From: Gaetbulibacter_A aestuarii
GTDB taxonomy: Bacteria > Bacteroidota > Bacteroidia > Flavobacteriales > Flavobacteriaceae
Length of the DNA: 64,000 nucleotides
Direction of reading: 5' to 3'
Assembly: GCF_039537665.1 (NCBI RefSeq)
Contig: NZ_BAABAY010000002.1
Location: 558,001 to 622,000, forward strand
Shown: positions 47,551 through 56,585 of the stretch, in pieces
How the letters are laid out: each line of letters begins with the position of its first letter
Numbering within the stretch: the stretch's first letter is position 1
The notes under the pieces: model-generated
What the model saw: only the letters and a program-made list of their open reading frames with translations
Databases searched by the model: none
Told to the model about the DNA's origin: nothing
Program-made: the position numbers and the translations under genes

Positions 47551-48219
47551 ATGGAGGTAGAAATTGAAGAGCGATGGAAACCCTTGCTTCAGGAGGAATT
47601 TGATAAGCCTTATTTTAAGTCGCTCGTAGCGTTTGTTAAAAAAGAATATGCAAATCACGAGTGTTTTCCACCCGGAAATCAAATATTCAATGCGTTTAAC
47701 CATTGTACTCCTGATAATCTCAAAGTTGTTATAATTGGTCAGGACCCCTATCATGGTTTTGGTCAAGCCAATGGTATGTGCTTTTCTGTGAATGACGGTG
47801 TTCCACATCCGCCGTCTTTAGTTAATATATTCAAAGAAATTTCAAATGATCTCGGAAAATCTTATCCTAAAAGTGGCAATTTGATGCCCTGGGCAGATCA
47901 AGGTGTTTTACTGTTGAATGCTACGTTAACTGTGCGTGCCGGACAGGCCGGTAGTCACCAAAACCAAGGTTGGGAACAATTCACTGATGCTGTAATAACA
48001 AAAATTAATAAGACCAAAACAGGAATTGTGTTTTTGTTGTGGGGTGGGTATGCAAAAAAGAAAACGAAACTAATTGATTCCTCAAATCATTACGTGTTAA
48101 CTTCTGGTCATCCGTCGCCTTTAAGTGCCAATCGAGGCTATTGGTTTGGTAATAAACATTTTAGCCAAGCCAATAAAATCCTTGTCAAACAAAATAAATT
48201 GCCTGTTAAATGGTTATGA
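47551..48219 (+). CDS. ung: uracil-DNA glycosylase, family 1
   Basis: Ung removes uracil from DNA to start base excision repair. At 222 aa it is full length, with the catalytic water-activating motif GQDPYHG (Asp65, His68) and the HPSPLS leucine-loop motif near 189, both intact. The LLWGGYAKK strand also fits. The ATG at 47551 is 47 bp from the divergent YfcC gene. No terminator is obvious after it. Confidence 0.96.
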   Translation: MEVEIEERWKPLLQEEFDKPYFKSLVAFVKKEYANHECFPPGNQIFNAFNHCTPDNLKVVIIGQDPYHGFGQANGMCFSVNDGVPHPPSLVNIFKEISNDLGKSYPKSGNLMPWADQGVLLLNATLTVRAGQAGSHQNQGWEQFTDAVITKINKTKTGIVFLLWGGYAKKKTKLIDSSNHYVLTSGHPSPLSANRGYWFGNKHFSQANKILVKQNKLPVKWL

Positions 48220-48245
48220 GAACGGTTCTGGAATCTGATAAGATA

Positions 48246-48419
48246 TTAACTACCGGTAGGCGCTAATTCTTCAGACTCTTCAGAAGTTATTCTTGCATTC
48301 AAGATAACTGGTTTTTTACTTTCTCGAGATTTTCGAGAAATTCTGTTACAACTGAACTTTAACAGTATAAAATTAAGAGAGAGAAGAACCGCAATAGCAA
48401 TAGTAATATTCAATAGCAT
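48246..48419 (-). CDS. 57-aa single-pass membrane protein, conserved-looking in Flavobacteriia
   Basis: This short ORF encodes a 57-aa protein with an N-terminal hydrophobic helix (about 3-21). A Cys and a basic stretch with RKSRES follow (about 24-36), then an acidic end finishing in ..LAPTGS. Proteins of this size with the same ending appear, from memory, in other Flavobacteriaceae. It is supported by a textbook promoter on the same strand (48498-48528). The predicted transcript starts near 48491, giving a leader of about 70 nt. The protein would sit in the inner membrane with its C-terminus inside, following the positive-inside rule. Its function is unknown. It faces the 3' end of ung. Confidence 0.72.
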   Translation of the reverse strand: MLLNITIAIAVLLSLNFILLKFSCNRISRKSRESKKPVILNARITSEESEELAPTGS

Positions 48420-48691
48420 AGGCGAAGGGCATTTGTAAGTTAAATCAGCGCATTTTGGATGAAGCGCATATTTTAACGTTTAATTAATAGCTTAATGCAA
48501 ACATAATAAAAAAAAGACTACGGTCAAATTAGTATTATACTTATTTCAAATTTGTGCTAATTCGACATTTATTCATCGAGTTTTTTTTCGTTTTGACAAA
48601 TTTGAGTATTCAATTTTTTTAAATATTTAAAGGTTAGTTTTAGATTATTACATCTTTTTGTAATAAGATAGTGTTTTTGTTAAATATGAAT
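48420..48691. other. AT-rich gap between the 57-aa gene and menB
   Basis: This divergent intergenic region holds the promoter of the 57-aa gene and leads into the menB -7 box. Two direct copies of AGCGCAT (48447-48453 and 48463-48469) lie in the leader of the small gene. I see no ORF, RNA gene or repeat family in the rest. Confidence 0.5.
48498..48528 (-). promoter_or_regulatory. consensus promoter of the 57-aa membrane protein gene
   Basis: On the minus strand, TTTG (48528-48525), a 19-nt gap and TATGTTTG (48505-48498) match the Bacteroidota consensus exactly in both boxes and spacing. Confidence 0.72.
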
Positions 48692-48699
48692 TATTTTTG
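48692..48699 (+). promoter_or_regulatory. -7 box of the menaquinone operon
   Basis: TATTTTTG matches TAnnTTTG, 15 nt before the menB ATG at 48715. TTTTTG copies lie upstream at 48655-48660 and 48674-48679 but not at the ideal distance. The box also shows that the in-frame TTG at 48697 cannot be the start. Confidence 0.5.
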
Positions 48700-48714
48700 A
48701 TAAAAATTTTAAGC

Positions 48715-49554
48715 ATGATGACACCGAATTGGGTAACCGCTAAAGAATACGAAGATATAACCTATAAAAAATGTCAGGGTGTGGCTCGCATTGCCTTTAA
48801 TAGACCAGAAGTTCGTAATGCATTCCGGCCAAAAACCACGAGCGAACTTTATGATGCTTTTTATGATGCCAATGAAGATACTTCTATAGGTGTCGTATTG
48901 CTCTCTGCCGAAGGTCCTTCTCCCAAAGATGGCGTATTTTCATTCTGTAGTGGTGGCGACCAAAAAGCTCGAGGGCATCAAGGCTATGTTGGTGATGACG
49001 GCTACCACAGGTTAAATATTTTAGAAGTACAACGTTTAATCCGCTTTATGCCAAAAGCTGTAATTGCAGTAGTTCCCGGATGGGCCGTTGGAGGCGGACA
49101 TAGCTTGCATGTGGTTTGCGATTTAACGCTGGCCAGTAAAGAACATGCAATTTTTAAACAGACCGATGCCGATGTTACCAGTTTCGATGGTGGATATGGC
49201 TCGGCGTATTTAGCAAAAATGGTGGGACAGAAGAGAGCGCGTGAAATCTTTTTTTTAGGTCGAAATTACAATGCTCAGGAGGCTTTTGAAATGGGAATGG
49301 TCAATGCTGTAATACCTCATGAAGAGCTGGAGAGTACAGCTTTTGAGTGGGCACAGGAAATTCTTGCAAAATCACCCACATCTATAAAAATGCTGAAATT
49401 TGCTATGAACCTGACGGATGATGGTATGGTAGGACAACAAGTGTTTGCAGGTGAAGCCACGCGATTGGCCTATATGACCGATGAAGCTAAGGAAGGGCGT
49501 GATGCGTTTTTAGAAAAGCGTAAGCCTAACTTTGAGAAAAAATGGATTCCATGA
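48715..49554 (+). CDS. menB: 1,4-dihydroxy-2-naphthoyl-CoA synthase
   Basis: MenB closes the second ring of the naphthoquinone by converting o-succinylbenzoyl-CoA to DHNA-CoA. This crotonase-fold protein of 279 aa has the family start RIAFNRPEVRNAFRP, the oxyanion segment CSGGDQKARG, PGWAVGGGHSLH, and the MenB-typical SFDGGYGSAYLAKMVGQ. It starts at the ATG at 48715; an in-frame TTG at 48697 overlaps the promoter -7 box. It is the first gene of a menB-menA-hydrolase-menC-CPBP-menE unit. Its stop overlaps the menA start. Confidence 0.95.
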   Translation: MMTPNWVTAKEYEDITYKKCQGVARIAFNRPEVRNAFRPKTTSELYDAFYDANEDTSIGVVLLSAEGPSPKDGVFSFCSGGDQKARGHQGYVGDDGYHRLNILEVQRLIRFMPKAVIAVVPGWAVGGGHSLHVVCDLTLASKEHAIFKQTDADVTSFDGGYGSAYLAKMVGQKRAREIFFLGRNYNAQEAFEMGMVNAVIPHEELESTAFEWAQEILAKSPTSIKMLKFAMNLTDDGMVGQQVFAGEATRLAYMTDEAKEGRDAFLEKRKPNFEKKWIP

Positions 49555-50456
49555 TGAAAAAAGCATCAGCATGGGTTAATTCCATGCGCTTACGCACACT
49601 ACCCTTGTCGGTTTCAGGGATAATTCTAGCCTCATGTTTGGCTGCCAGAGAAGGATATTTTAGTTGGACTATTTTTATTTTAGCAATACTTACAACGCTC
49701 AGTTTCCAAATCCTTTCGAATTTGGCAAATGATTATGGTGATGGCCTGAAAGGAACTGACAATGAGCAACGTATTGGTCCTGAACGGGCCATTCAAAGTG
49801 GTAAGATCACACCTAAAGAAATGCGAACAGGGATTATTATTAATGTGATTTTAGCTTTAATTTTTTCGGTTATTTTGATCTTTACAGCATTTGGAACCTC
49901 TCATGGTGTATTGGTCTTAATATTTTTAATTCTTGGTATAGCTTCTATTGCGGCAGCAATCAAATATACAGTAGGAAATTCGGCATATGGTTATCACGGT
50001 TTGGGTGACATATTTGTTTTTATTTTTTTTGGATTGGTAAGCGTTATTGGTGGTTATGTCCTATTTGCAAAATCTTTAACCTCTATAGTTTATTTACCAG
50101 CGGTTGTGATAGGTTTATTGAGTGCCGGCGTTCTAAACCTTAACAATTTACGTGACATTGTTTCCGATGAGGCTTCAAATAAAAATACGTTAGCAGTAAA
50201 GCTCGGTGTAAAAAGCACGAAAATTTATCACAATGTTTTAATAATTTCTGCATTGGCACTTTCTGCTTTGTTTGGTATTTTGTATTTTCAATCCTATTAT
50301 AGTTTAATGTTTATCATTAGCTTTATCCCCTTATTACAGCACTTAAACCGATTTAACAAAAATAAGGTTCCGAAACTCTTAGATCCGGAATTAAAAAAGT
50401 TAGCCTTATCTACCGTTTTATTAGCCATCTTAATGGGTTTGGGACAGGTATTTTGA
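49551..50456 (+). CDS. menA: 1,4-dihydroxy-2-naphthoate polyprenyltransferase
   Basis: MenA attaches the polyprenyl tail to DHNA to give demethylmenaquinone. The UbiA-type membrane protein of about 301 aa has eight or nine helices. The first Asp-rich motif, LANDYGDGLKGTD (near 59-71), binds the prenyl diphosphate with Mg; the second is near LNNLRDIVSDEASNK (about 200). I chose the ATG at 49551, which overlaps the menB stop as ATGA; an in-frame ATG at 49542 is possible. The tail length cannot be told from this gene. Confidence 0.94.
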   Translation: MMKKASAWVNSMRLRTLPLSVSGIILASCLAAREGYFSWTIFILAILTTLSFQILSNLANDYGDGLKGTDNEQRIGPERAIQSGKITPKEMRTGIIINVILALIFSVILIFTAFGTSHGVLVLIFLILGIASIAAAIKYTVGNSAYGYHGLGDIFVFIFFGLVSVIGGYVLFAKSLTSIVYLPAVVIGLLSAGVLNLNNLRDIVSDEASNKNTLAVKLGVKSTKIYHNVLIISALALSALFGILYFQSYYSLMFIISFIPLLQHLNRFNKNKVPKLLDPELKKLALSTVLLAILMGLGQVF

Positions 50457-50487
50457 AAACTGAATAATAACAAAAAAATCTTTGAAA

Positions 50488-51165
50488 ATGAAAATTACAT
50501 TTTATGGTCATGCCAGCCTAGGTATTCAAATTGATGATATTCATATTTTAGTAGATCCCTTTATAACAGGAAACCCAAAAGCTTCTGAAATTGATATTGA
50601 TTCGCTTAAGGCAGATTACATTCTGATAACGCATGCACACCAGGATCATATTCTGGATGTAGAAGCGATTGCCAAACGCACCGGTGCTGTGTTGGTTTCT
50701 AACTTTGAAATTATTTCTCGTTATGAGAAAATGAAAATTGAAGGTCACCCTATGAATCACGGTGGGCATTGGGATTTTGAGTTCGGTACCGTTAAATATG
50801 TAAACGCGATTCATACCTCTTCATTCCCTGATGGTAGTTATGGCGGGCAGCCGGGAGGTTTTATTATAGAAAGTGAACACAAAAATATTTACATTGCCGG
50901 TGATACAGCTCTAACGTATGATATGAAATTAATTCCTCTGCAAACGAAGTTAGATCTTGCTATTTTACCTATTGGCGATAATTTCACTATGGGAATCGAC
51001 GATGCTATTTTAGCCAGTGATTTTGTAGCTTGCGATAAAGTTCTTGGTGTTCATTATGATACTTTTGGTTATATTGAAATTGATCATGATGAGGCTAAGA
51101 AAAAGTTCTTCGAAAAAAATAAAGATCTCATGCTTTTAGAAATTGGTGAATCCATTGAATTATAA
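50488..51165 (+). CDS. metal-dependent hydrolase, UPF0173 / metallo-beta-lactamase fold
   Basis: This 225-aa protein has the MBL metal motif THAHQDH (about 50-56), an upstream VDPFI strand and the later AGDTALTYD and GVHYDTF metal-ligand segments. The UPF0173 family is known only as predicted hydrolases. Its place inside the menaquinone operon, between menA and menC, recurs in Bacteroidota and hints at a role such as thioester or ester hydrolysis in the pathway, but this is inference. The ATG at 50488 is preferred over a TTG two codons earlier. The next gene starts right after its stop. Confidence 0.88.
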   Translation: MKITFYGHASLGIQIDDIHILVDPFITGNPKASEIDIDSLKADYILITHAHQDHILDVEAIAKRTGAVLVSNFEIISRYEKMKIEGHPMNHGGHWDFEFGTVKYVNAIHTSSFPDGSYGGQPGGFIIESEHKNIYIAGDTALTYDMKLIPLQTKLDLAILPIGDNFTMGIDDAILASDFVACDKVLGVHYDTFGYIEIDHDEAKKKFFEKNKDLMLLEIGESIEL

Positions 51166-52224
51166 ATGATTAAGGCTCGGTTTAAAAAATATACTCTCAA
51201 CTTTAAACAACCTAGCGGCACTTCCCGAGGTATTTTAAAAACAAAGGATACCTGGTTCCTTATTTTAAATAATGGCATCCAAACAGGGATAGGCGAGTGC
51301 GGTATGTTTCGAGGTCTTTCGGCTGATGACCGACCTGATTTTGAAGAAAAGTTGCACTGGGTTTGTAAAAATATCGATCTCGGACTCTCGGCTTTACTTA
51401 AAGAAACCATTGAATTCCCAAGTATTCAATTTGGCCTTGAAATGGCTTTTCAAGCTTTGGAAAGTGATTATCCATTTGAGCTTTTTCCGTCGAAGTTTAC
51501 CGAAGGAACAGATGCCATTACCATAAATGGATTAATTTGGATGGGCTCGGAACGTTTCATGAAAAAACAAATTTCAGAGAAGCTCAAGGCAGGTTTCAAA
51601 TGTATCAAAATGAAGATCGGTGCCATTGAATTTGAGGAAGAACTCAAATTATTAAGAACAATAAGAAAAGATTTTTCAGCGAAGGATATTGAATTACGTG
51701 TAGATGCTAATGGTGCTTTTTCTTCTGATGAAGCCCTTGAAAAACTCTCCATATTGTCTGAATTGGATCTGCATTCTATCGAACAACCCATCAAACAAGG
51801 ACAAATTAACGAAATGGCAAAACTTTGTGAATTGTCGCCTTTGCCCATTGCTTTAGATGAAGAATTAATAGGTATTACTTCAAATTTAGAAAAAGAAGAA
51901 TTACTACGAGAGATAAAGCCTCAGTACATCATTTTAAAACCCACGTTAATAGGAGGTTTCTCCGGAAGTAATTCCTGGATTGACCTGGCTGAAAAGCAAA
52001 AGATAGGCTGGTGGGTTACGAGTGCTTTGGAAAGCAATATTGGCTTGAATGCTATTGCACAATACACCTATCAAAAAGGAACCAGATTACCTCAGGGTCT
52101 GGGTACCGGAAGTTTATTTACAAATAATATAGATAGTCCCCTGGAAGTGCTCGAGGGGTCACTGCATTATAACGAAAAACGTACCTGGGACTTACGACAG
52201 TTAAATTTAAATCATTTAGAATAG
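51166..52224 (+). CDS. menC: o-succinylbenzoate synthase
   Basis: MenC dehydrates SHCHC to o-succinylbenzoate. The 352-aa enolase-superfamily protein has the catalytic KxK pair in CIKMKIGA (about 146-153), the metal ligands in RVDANGAF, EQP and LDEELIG, and the second Lys in LKPTLIGGF. The length fits. The start codon directly follows the stop of the hydrolase gene and the stop directly abuts the CPBP gene, so translation is tightly coupled. Confidence 0.94.
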   Translation: MIKARFKKYTLNFKQPSGTSRGILKTKDTWFLILNNGIQTGIGECGMFRGLSADDRPDFEEKLHWVCKNIDLGLSALLKETIEFPSIQFGLEMAFQALESDYPFELFPSKFTEGTDAITINGLIWMGSERFMKKQISEKLKAGFKCIKMKIGAIEFEEELKLLRTIRKDFSAKDIELRVDANGAFSSDEALEKLSILSELDLHSIEQPIKQGQINEMAKLCELSPLPIALDEELIGITSNLEKEELLREIKPQYIILKPTLIGGFSGSNSWIDLAEKQKIGWWVTSALESNIGLNAIAQYTYQKGTRLPQGLGTGSLFTNNIDSPLEVLEGSLHYNEKRTWDLRQLNLNHLE

Positions 52225-53193
52225 ATGTATGTAGAACAAGGGTTTAAGGGTTTACATGAGTGGTGGCGGTATATAGTAGGTCTTGTTATTGTAGTTATTG
52301 GGGTCATTATCGGGCAAATGCCATTTGGTTTAGCTGTTATAATAAAAATGAAGATGATGGGGGATACACCCCAACAGTTAGACCAAACTCAGATGTTGGC
52401 GATTTTAGACTCTAATTTAGGCTTGTTCCTCATGCTGCTTACTTTTGCCGCAGGTTTGGGAGCTTTGTTTCTTGTGGTTAAGTTTTTACATCATTTGAGT
52501 TTGAAGCAGCTTACAACGAGTCGACCAAAGATAGATTGGAAAAGGGTGTTTTTCATCTTTTTACTATGGGGGATCATATCCAGTGGATTTATTTTGATAG
52601 AATACTGGATGGCACCTGAAGATTACGTTCTTAACTTTAAACCGCTTCAATTTGCTGTACTTTGCCTGATTGCTATTATTATGATACCACTCCAAACCGC
52701 GTTTGAAGAGTATTTATTTAGAGGTTATTTAATGCAGGGTATTGGGGTAATTTTCAAAAACAAATGGCTGCCCTTACTTATCACCTCGGTTACATTTGGT
52801 TTATTACATATAGCCAATCCGGAAGTTGACAAACTGGGTTATACCATATTGGTCTATTACATTGGAACCGGTTTTTTTCTAGGCATTATGACTTTAATGG
52901 ATGAAGGTTTGGAACTCTCCCTCGGATTCCATGCGGCCAACAACTTGTTTACGGCTCTTTTGGTTACCGCTGACTGGACAGCATTTCAGACCTATTCCGT
53001 TTTGAAAGATGTGAGTGAACCCGGAAAAACAGGACTTTTTGAAATTTTTATCCCGGTTTTTGTTGTATTTCCTATTTTACTTTTTATTTTATCAAAGCGA
53101 TACAAATGGACGAACTGGAAAGACAAATTATTTGGTCAGGTCATTGAACCACAGCAAACAGGATCCATTGATGAGCTCGGACAATCAACTTAA
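52225..53193 (+). CDS. CPBP family intramembrane metalloprotease-like protein
   Basis: This 322-aa protein has about seven or eight membrane helices and the CPBP (Abi/CAAX protease) motif EEYLFRGYLMQ near residue 162. The second motif is FGLLHIANPE near 191 and the third HAANN near 236, so the predicted active site is complete. The family includes prenyl-protein (CAAX) processing enzymes and proteins with other roles. Its position between menC and menE suggests a function linked to the quinone pathway or only co-expression. No substrate can be named. Confidence 0.9.
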   Translation: MYVEQGFKGLHEWWRYIVGLVIVVIGVIIGQMPFGLAVIIKMKMMGDTPQQLDQTQMLAILDSNLGLFLMLLTFAAGLGALFLVVKFLHHLSLKQLTTSRPKIDWKRVFFIFLLWGIISSGFILIEYWMAPEDYVLNFKPLQFAVLCLIAIIMIPLQTAFEEYLFRGYLMQGIGVIFKNKWLPLLITSVTFGLLHIANPEVDKLGYTILVYYIGTGFFLGIMTLMDEGLELSLGFHAANNLFTALLVTADWTAFQTYSVLKDVSEPGKTGLFEIFIPVFVVFPILLFILSKRYKWTNWKDKLFGQVIEPQQTGSIDELGQST

Positions 53194-53205
53194 AAACAAA
53201 CGCTT

Positions 53206-54291
53206 ATGACACCAACCTTTACCCAAGTTCACAACAGATTCAGGCTAAATGGGCATTATTATTCTTTTGAAGATTTAATGGAAGTGGCATATAGTTTTGT
53301 AAAAGAAGGTGAGCCTTATCAGGAACAAATTGGAAATTTCCTTCTCGATTGGTTAGATAAAAAAGATTACATCATAGCAAAAACTTCAGGTTCTACAGGG
53401 CGACCGAAAAAGCTTAAAATTAAAAAGCAAGCCATGGTTAATTCGGCCATAATGACCGGGGATTATTTTGGATTAAAACCCGGTGACAAAGTTCTAAATT
53501 GCTTGCCATCAAACTTTATTGCAGGTAAAATGATGATCGTTCGGGCGATCGCCTTAGGCTTACGATTGGAATTGGTAGAACCGTCAGCATATCCCTTGAT
53601 CGATTATGAAAAGAAATATGATTTTTGTGCCTTTACACCCATGCAGTTAAAATACTTTTTAAACTACTGCAAAAACTTAAAAACCATCATTGTGGGAGGT
53701 GCGCCCGTGTCAAAATCCTTATTGGAATCTATTCAGGGCATTAAAGCCAACGTCTATGAAACCTTTGGTATGACCGAAACAGTGTCGCATATCGCAATGA
53801 AAAAATTGAATAATTTTAAAAAACCTAAAGACCTTTCAAAATTACATTTTAAAACACTGCCAGATGTTCATGTGTCACAGGATGAACGCGGTTGTTTGGT
53901 GATTGACGCTCCAAAACTGGTAGAAAAACCGATCGTAACCAATGATATGGTTACCTTGTATTCTGATTCTGAATTTGACTGGCTTGGACGTTGGGATCAT
54001 GTGATCAATACCGGGGGAATTAAAGTGTTTCCTGAGCAAATAGAACACAAACTTCAAAAATTTATAAACAGACGGTTTTTTATAGCTTCAGTACCTGATG
54101 AAACCCTGGGACAGAAAGTACTCCTGATCATTGAAGGAGAACCATTTGAAATTGAAGATTCTTTATTCGATTCTTTGGATAAATTTGAAAAACCCAGGGA
54201 AACTTATTTCCTTAACTCTTTTGCGGAAACCGCATCACATAAGGTTCATAGAAACAGGACAATCAAAAAACTCAACCTCCAGAAACCTTAA
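53206..54291 (+). CDS. menE: o-succinylbenzoate-CoA ligase, short Bacteroidota form
   Basis: MenE activates o-succinylbenzoate with ATP and CoA. At 361 aa the protein is shorter than the usual 450-490-aa ligase, in line with Bacteroidota MenE proteins that have a reduced N-terminal part. The P-loop TSGSTGRPKKLKIKK (about 61-75) and the YETFGMTET motif near 184 are intact, as are the RWDHVINTGGIKV hinge region near 263 and the late catalytic Lys region (SHKVHRN). Context next to menC supports the call. Its stop overlaps the stop of the convergent carboxylase gene by 4 bp. Confidence 0.9.
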   Translation: MTPTFTQVHNRFRLNGHYYSFEDLMEVAYSFVKEGEPYQEQIGNFLLDWLDKKDYIIAKTSGSTGRPKKLKIKKQAMVNSAIMTGDYFGLKPGDKVLNCLPSNFIAGKMMIVRAIALGLRLELVEPSAYPLIDYEKKYDFCAFTPMQLKYFLNYCKNLKTIIVGGAPVSKSLLESIQGIKANVYETFGMTETVSHIAMKKLNNFKKPKDLSKLHFKTLPDVHVSQDERGCLVIDAPKLVEKPIVTNDMVTLYSDSEFDWLGRWDHVINTGGIKVFPEQIEHKLQKFINRRFFIASVPDETLGQKVLLIIEGEPFEIEDSLFDSLDKFEKPRETYFLNSFAETASHKVHRNRTIKKLNLQKP

Positions 54292-55916
54292 ACTTGTAAT
54301 ACGCCCATATTGAACTTTTTCTCAATAGGAGCGTGGTTTGCAGCCTCAATTCCCATGCTGATCCAAGTACGCGTTTCTAACGGGCTTATCACGGCATCAG
54401 TCCATAAACGCGCGGCAGCATAATATGGCGAAACCTGATGGTCATAGCGTGCTTTTATCTCATTATATAGCTTTTCCTCTTTTTCTTTAGTGATCTTTTC
54501 ACCTTGCTTTTCCAAGGACGCTTTTTCAATTTGAAGTAAAACTTTTGCTGCAGAATTACCACTCATAACTGCCAGTTCGGCACTTGGCCATGCTACCATA
54601 AGACGTGGGTCATATGCTTTTCCACACATGGCGTAATTACCTGCACCGTAACTATTACCCATGATCACTGTAAATTTAGGAACAACAGAATTACTAACCG
54701 CATTCACCATTTTAGCACCATCCTTGATAATGCCACTATGTTCACTTTTACTACCAACCATAAACCCGGTTACATCCTGTAAAAATACCAAAGGAATTTT
54801 TTTCTGGTTGCAATTAGCAATAAAACGTGTTGCTTTATCGGCACTGTCATTATAGATCACACCGCCAAATTGCATCTCACCCTTTTTGGTTTTTACTAAT
54901 TTTCGTTGATTGGCTACAATACCAACAGCCCAACCATCTATACGGGCATAACAAGTAATGATGGTTTTGCCATAACCGGCTTTGTATTCTTCAAACTCAG
55001 AATTATCGACCAGTCGTTTAATGATCTCGTAAGTATCATATTGGTCAGCGCGACTTTTAGGAATAATACCGAAAATATCTTCCGGTTTTTCAACAGGTTT
55101 TTCAGCTTCTATGCGATTAAAACCGGCTTTATCATAATCGCCCATCTTATCCATGATATTTTTAATGGTATTCAGAGCGTCTTTATCGTTCTTCGCTTTA
55201 TAGTCCGTAACTCCTGAGATCTCACAATGCGTCGTTGCACCACCAAGAGTTTCATTATCTATGGATTCACCAATAGCGGCTTTAACCAAATAACTTCCGG
55301 CCAGGAAAATGCTTCCTGTTTTCTCAACTATTAAGGCTTCATCACTCATAATGGGGAGGTAGGCACCACCGGCTACACAACTCCCCATAACAGCGGCAAT
55401 TTGTGTAATTCCCATACTGCTCATTACCGCATTATTTCGAAAGATGCGTCCAAAATGTTCCTTGTCCGGAAAGATCTCATCCTGAATGGGTAAATAAACA
55501 CCTGCAGAATCAACCAGATAAATAATAGGTAATCTGTTTTCTATGGCGATCTCCTGAGCTCGTAAATTCTTTTTTCCGGTAATTGGAAACCAGGCACCGG
55601 CTTTAACTGTGGCATCATTGGCGACTACAATGCATTGTTTTCCACTAACATACCCCATTTTTACAACCACACCACCGGAAGGGCATCCGCCGTGCTCCTT
55701 ATACATACCATCACCTGCGAAGGCACCAATTTCAATGGATTTTGTTTTCGGATCTAGTAGGAATTCGATACGTTCCCTGGCAGTCATTTTACCTTTGGCG
55801 TGCTGCTTTTCTATCCGCGATTTCCCACCACCTAAACTAACATCTACACGTTTTTTCTTGAGTTCCGCCAGTTGTAATTTATTATGATCTTCGTTTTTGT
55901 TGAAGGTAATGTCCAT
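54288..55916 (-). CDS. acyl-CoA carboxylase carboxyltransferase (beta) subunit
   Basis: This 542-aa carboxyltransferase has two crotonase-like halves. It belongs to the propionyl-CoA/methylcrotonoyl-CoA carboxylase beta family, with GGARIEKQHAKGKMTARERIE-like start (here SRIEKQHAKGKMTARERI), an oxyanion loop SGGVVVKMG region near 80 and GNSYGAGNYAMCGKAYDP near 420. It transfers carboxyl from biotin to an acyl-CoA. A methylcrotonoyl-CoA carboxylase role (leucine breakdown) is likely from the length and motif style, but the biotin subunit is not in the window. Confidence 0.87.
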   Translation of the reverse strand: MDITFNKNEDHNKLQLAELKKKRVDVSLGGGKSRIEKQHAKGKMTARERIEFLLDPKTKSIEIGAFAGDGMYKEHGGCPSGGVVVKMGYVSGKQCIVVANDATVKAGAWFPITGKKNLRAQEIAIENRLPIIYLVDSAGVYLPIQDEIFPDKEHFGRIFRNNAVMSSMGITQIAAVMGSCVAGGAYLPIMSDEALIVEKTGSIFLAGSYLVKAAIGESIDNETLGGATTHCEISGVTDYKAKNDKDALNTIKNIMDKMGDYDKAGFNRIEAEKPVEKPEDIFGIIPKSRADQYDTYEIIKRLVDNSEFEEYKAGYGKTIITCYARIDGWAVGIVANQRKLVKTKKGEMQFGGVIYNDSADKATRFIANCNQKKIPLVFLQDVTGFMVGSKSEHSGIIKDGAKMVNAVSNSVVPKFTVIMGNSYGAGNYAMCGKAYDPRLMVAWPSAELAVMSGNSAAKVLLQIEKASLEKQGEKITKEKEEKLYNEIKARYDHQVSPYYAAARLWTDAVISPLETRTWISMGIEAANHAPIEKKFNMGVLQV

Positions 55917-56001
55917 CCTTAGTAATTTTTCTACGAATGTACAAAATAAGCATTATAAAAGTGAATTAATTGTTAAAATACATTACATGGAAATATATTC
56001 C

Positions 56002-56032
56002 TTGGAAAATAAATGTAATTATTGTACATTTG
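56002..56032 (+). promoter_or_regulatory. promoter of the FMN reductase-MarR-pirin operon
   Basis: TTG (56002-56004), a 20-nt gap and TACATTTG (56025-56032) match the Bacteroidota consensus, with the ATG 18 nt on. The -7 box overlaps a palindrome. Confidence 0.7.
56011..56031. promoter_or_regulatory. palindromic operator candidate for the MarR regulator
   Basis: AAATGTA-N7-TACATTT is a perfect 7-bp inverted repeat that covers the -7 box of this operon. A related TACATTACAT lies at 55979-55988. MarR proteins usually bind such 16-21-bp palindromes over their own promoters and block transcription. Confidence 0.55.
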
Positions 56033-56050
56033 TATCAGAAAAAATAAACT

Positions 56051-56581
56051 ATGAAGAAAATAATCGCCTTTGGAGGTTCAAACAGTAAAAACTCAATTAA
56101 TAAACAATTAGCAACCTATGCCTCGTCATTGGTTCAGAATGTAGACGTAAAACTTTTAGATCTAAATGATTTTGATCTTCCGCTTTTTGGTGTTGATGTA
56201 GAAGCAGAGCAGGGCTTTCCAGCTGATGCACAAAAGTTATTGAAGTTTTTTGAAGAAACTGATGGCTTTGTTATATCCCTGGCAGAACACAATGCCGCTT
56301 ACACGGTAGCATTTAAAAATCTTTTGGATTGGCTGTCTAGAATAGAAGGTAAATTATTTTTTAAGAAACCGATGTTGCTTATGGCAACTTCTGATGGTTC
56401 CCGTGGTGGACAATCAGTTTTGGATATTGCGAAGTCGCGTTTTCCACGGCATGATGCCCACATTATTGAAACGTTCTCTTTACCACATTTCAGTGATAAT
56501 TTTAAGGCCGGGAAAATTGTTGATATCGCATTAGATGCCGAGTTAAAAGCGGCTGTTAAAAAATTTAGAGACCATTTGTAA
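56051..56581 (+). CDS. NADPH-dependent FMN reductase-like flavoprotein
   Basis: This 176-aa flavodoxin-like protein of the FMN_red/SsuE/ChrR type has the phosphate-binding start GGSNSKNSINKQL (about 8-20), the LAEHNAAYTVAFKNLLDW segment (about 76-93) that stacks on the flavin, and TSDGSRGGQ near 118. It would reduce quinones, flavins or electrophiles with NAD(P)H. It leads an operon with a MarR regulator (4 bp later) and a pirin, a set typical for defence against electrophiles or quinones. A clear promoter and operator candidate lie upstream. Confidence 0.92.
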   Translation: MKKIIAFGGSNSKNSINKQLATYASSLVQNVDVKLLDLNDFDLPLFGVDVEAEQGFPADAQKLLKFFEETDGFVISLAEHNAAYTVAFKNLLDWLSRIEGKLFFKKPMLLMATSDGSRGGQSVLDIAKSRFPRHDAHIIETFSLPHFSDNFKAGKIVDIALDAELKAAVKKFRDHL

Positions 56582-56585
56582 AAGC

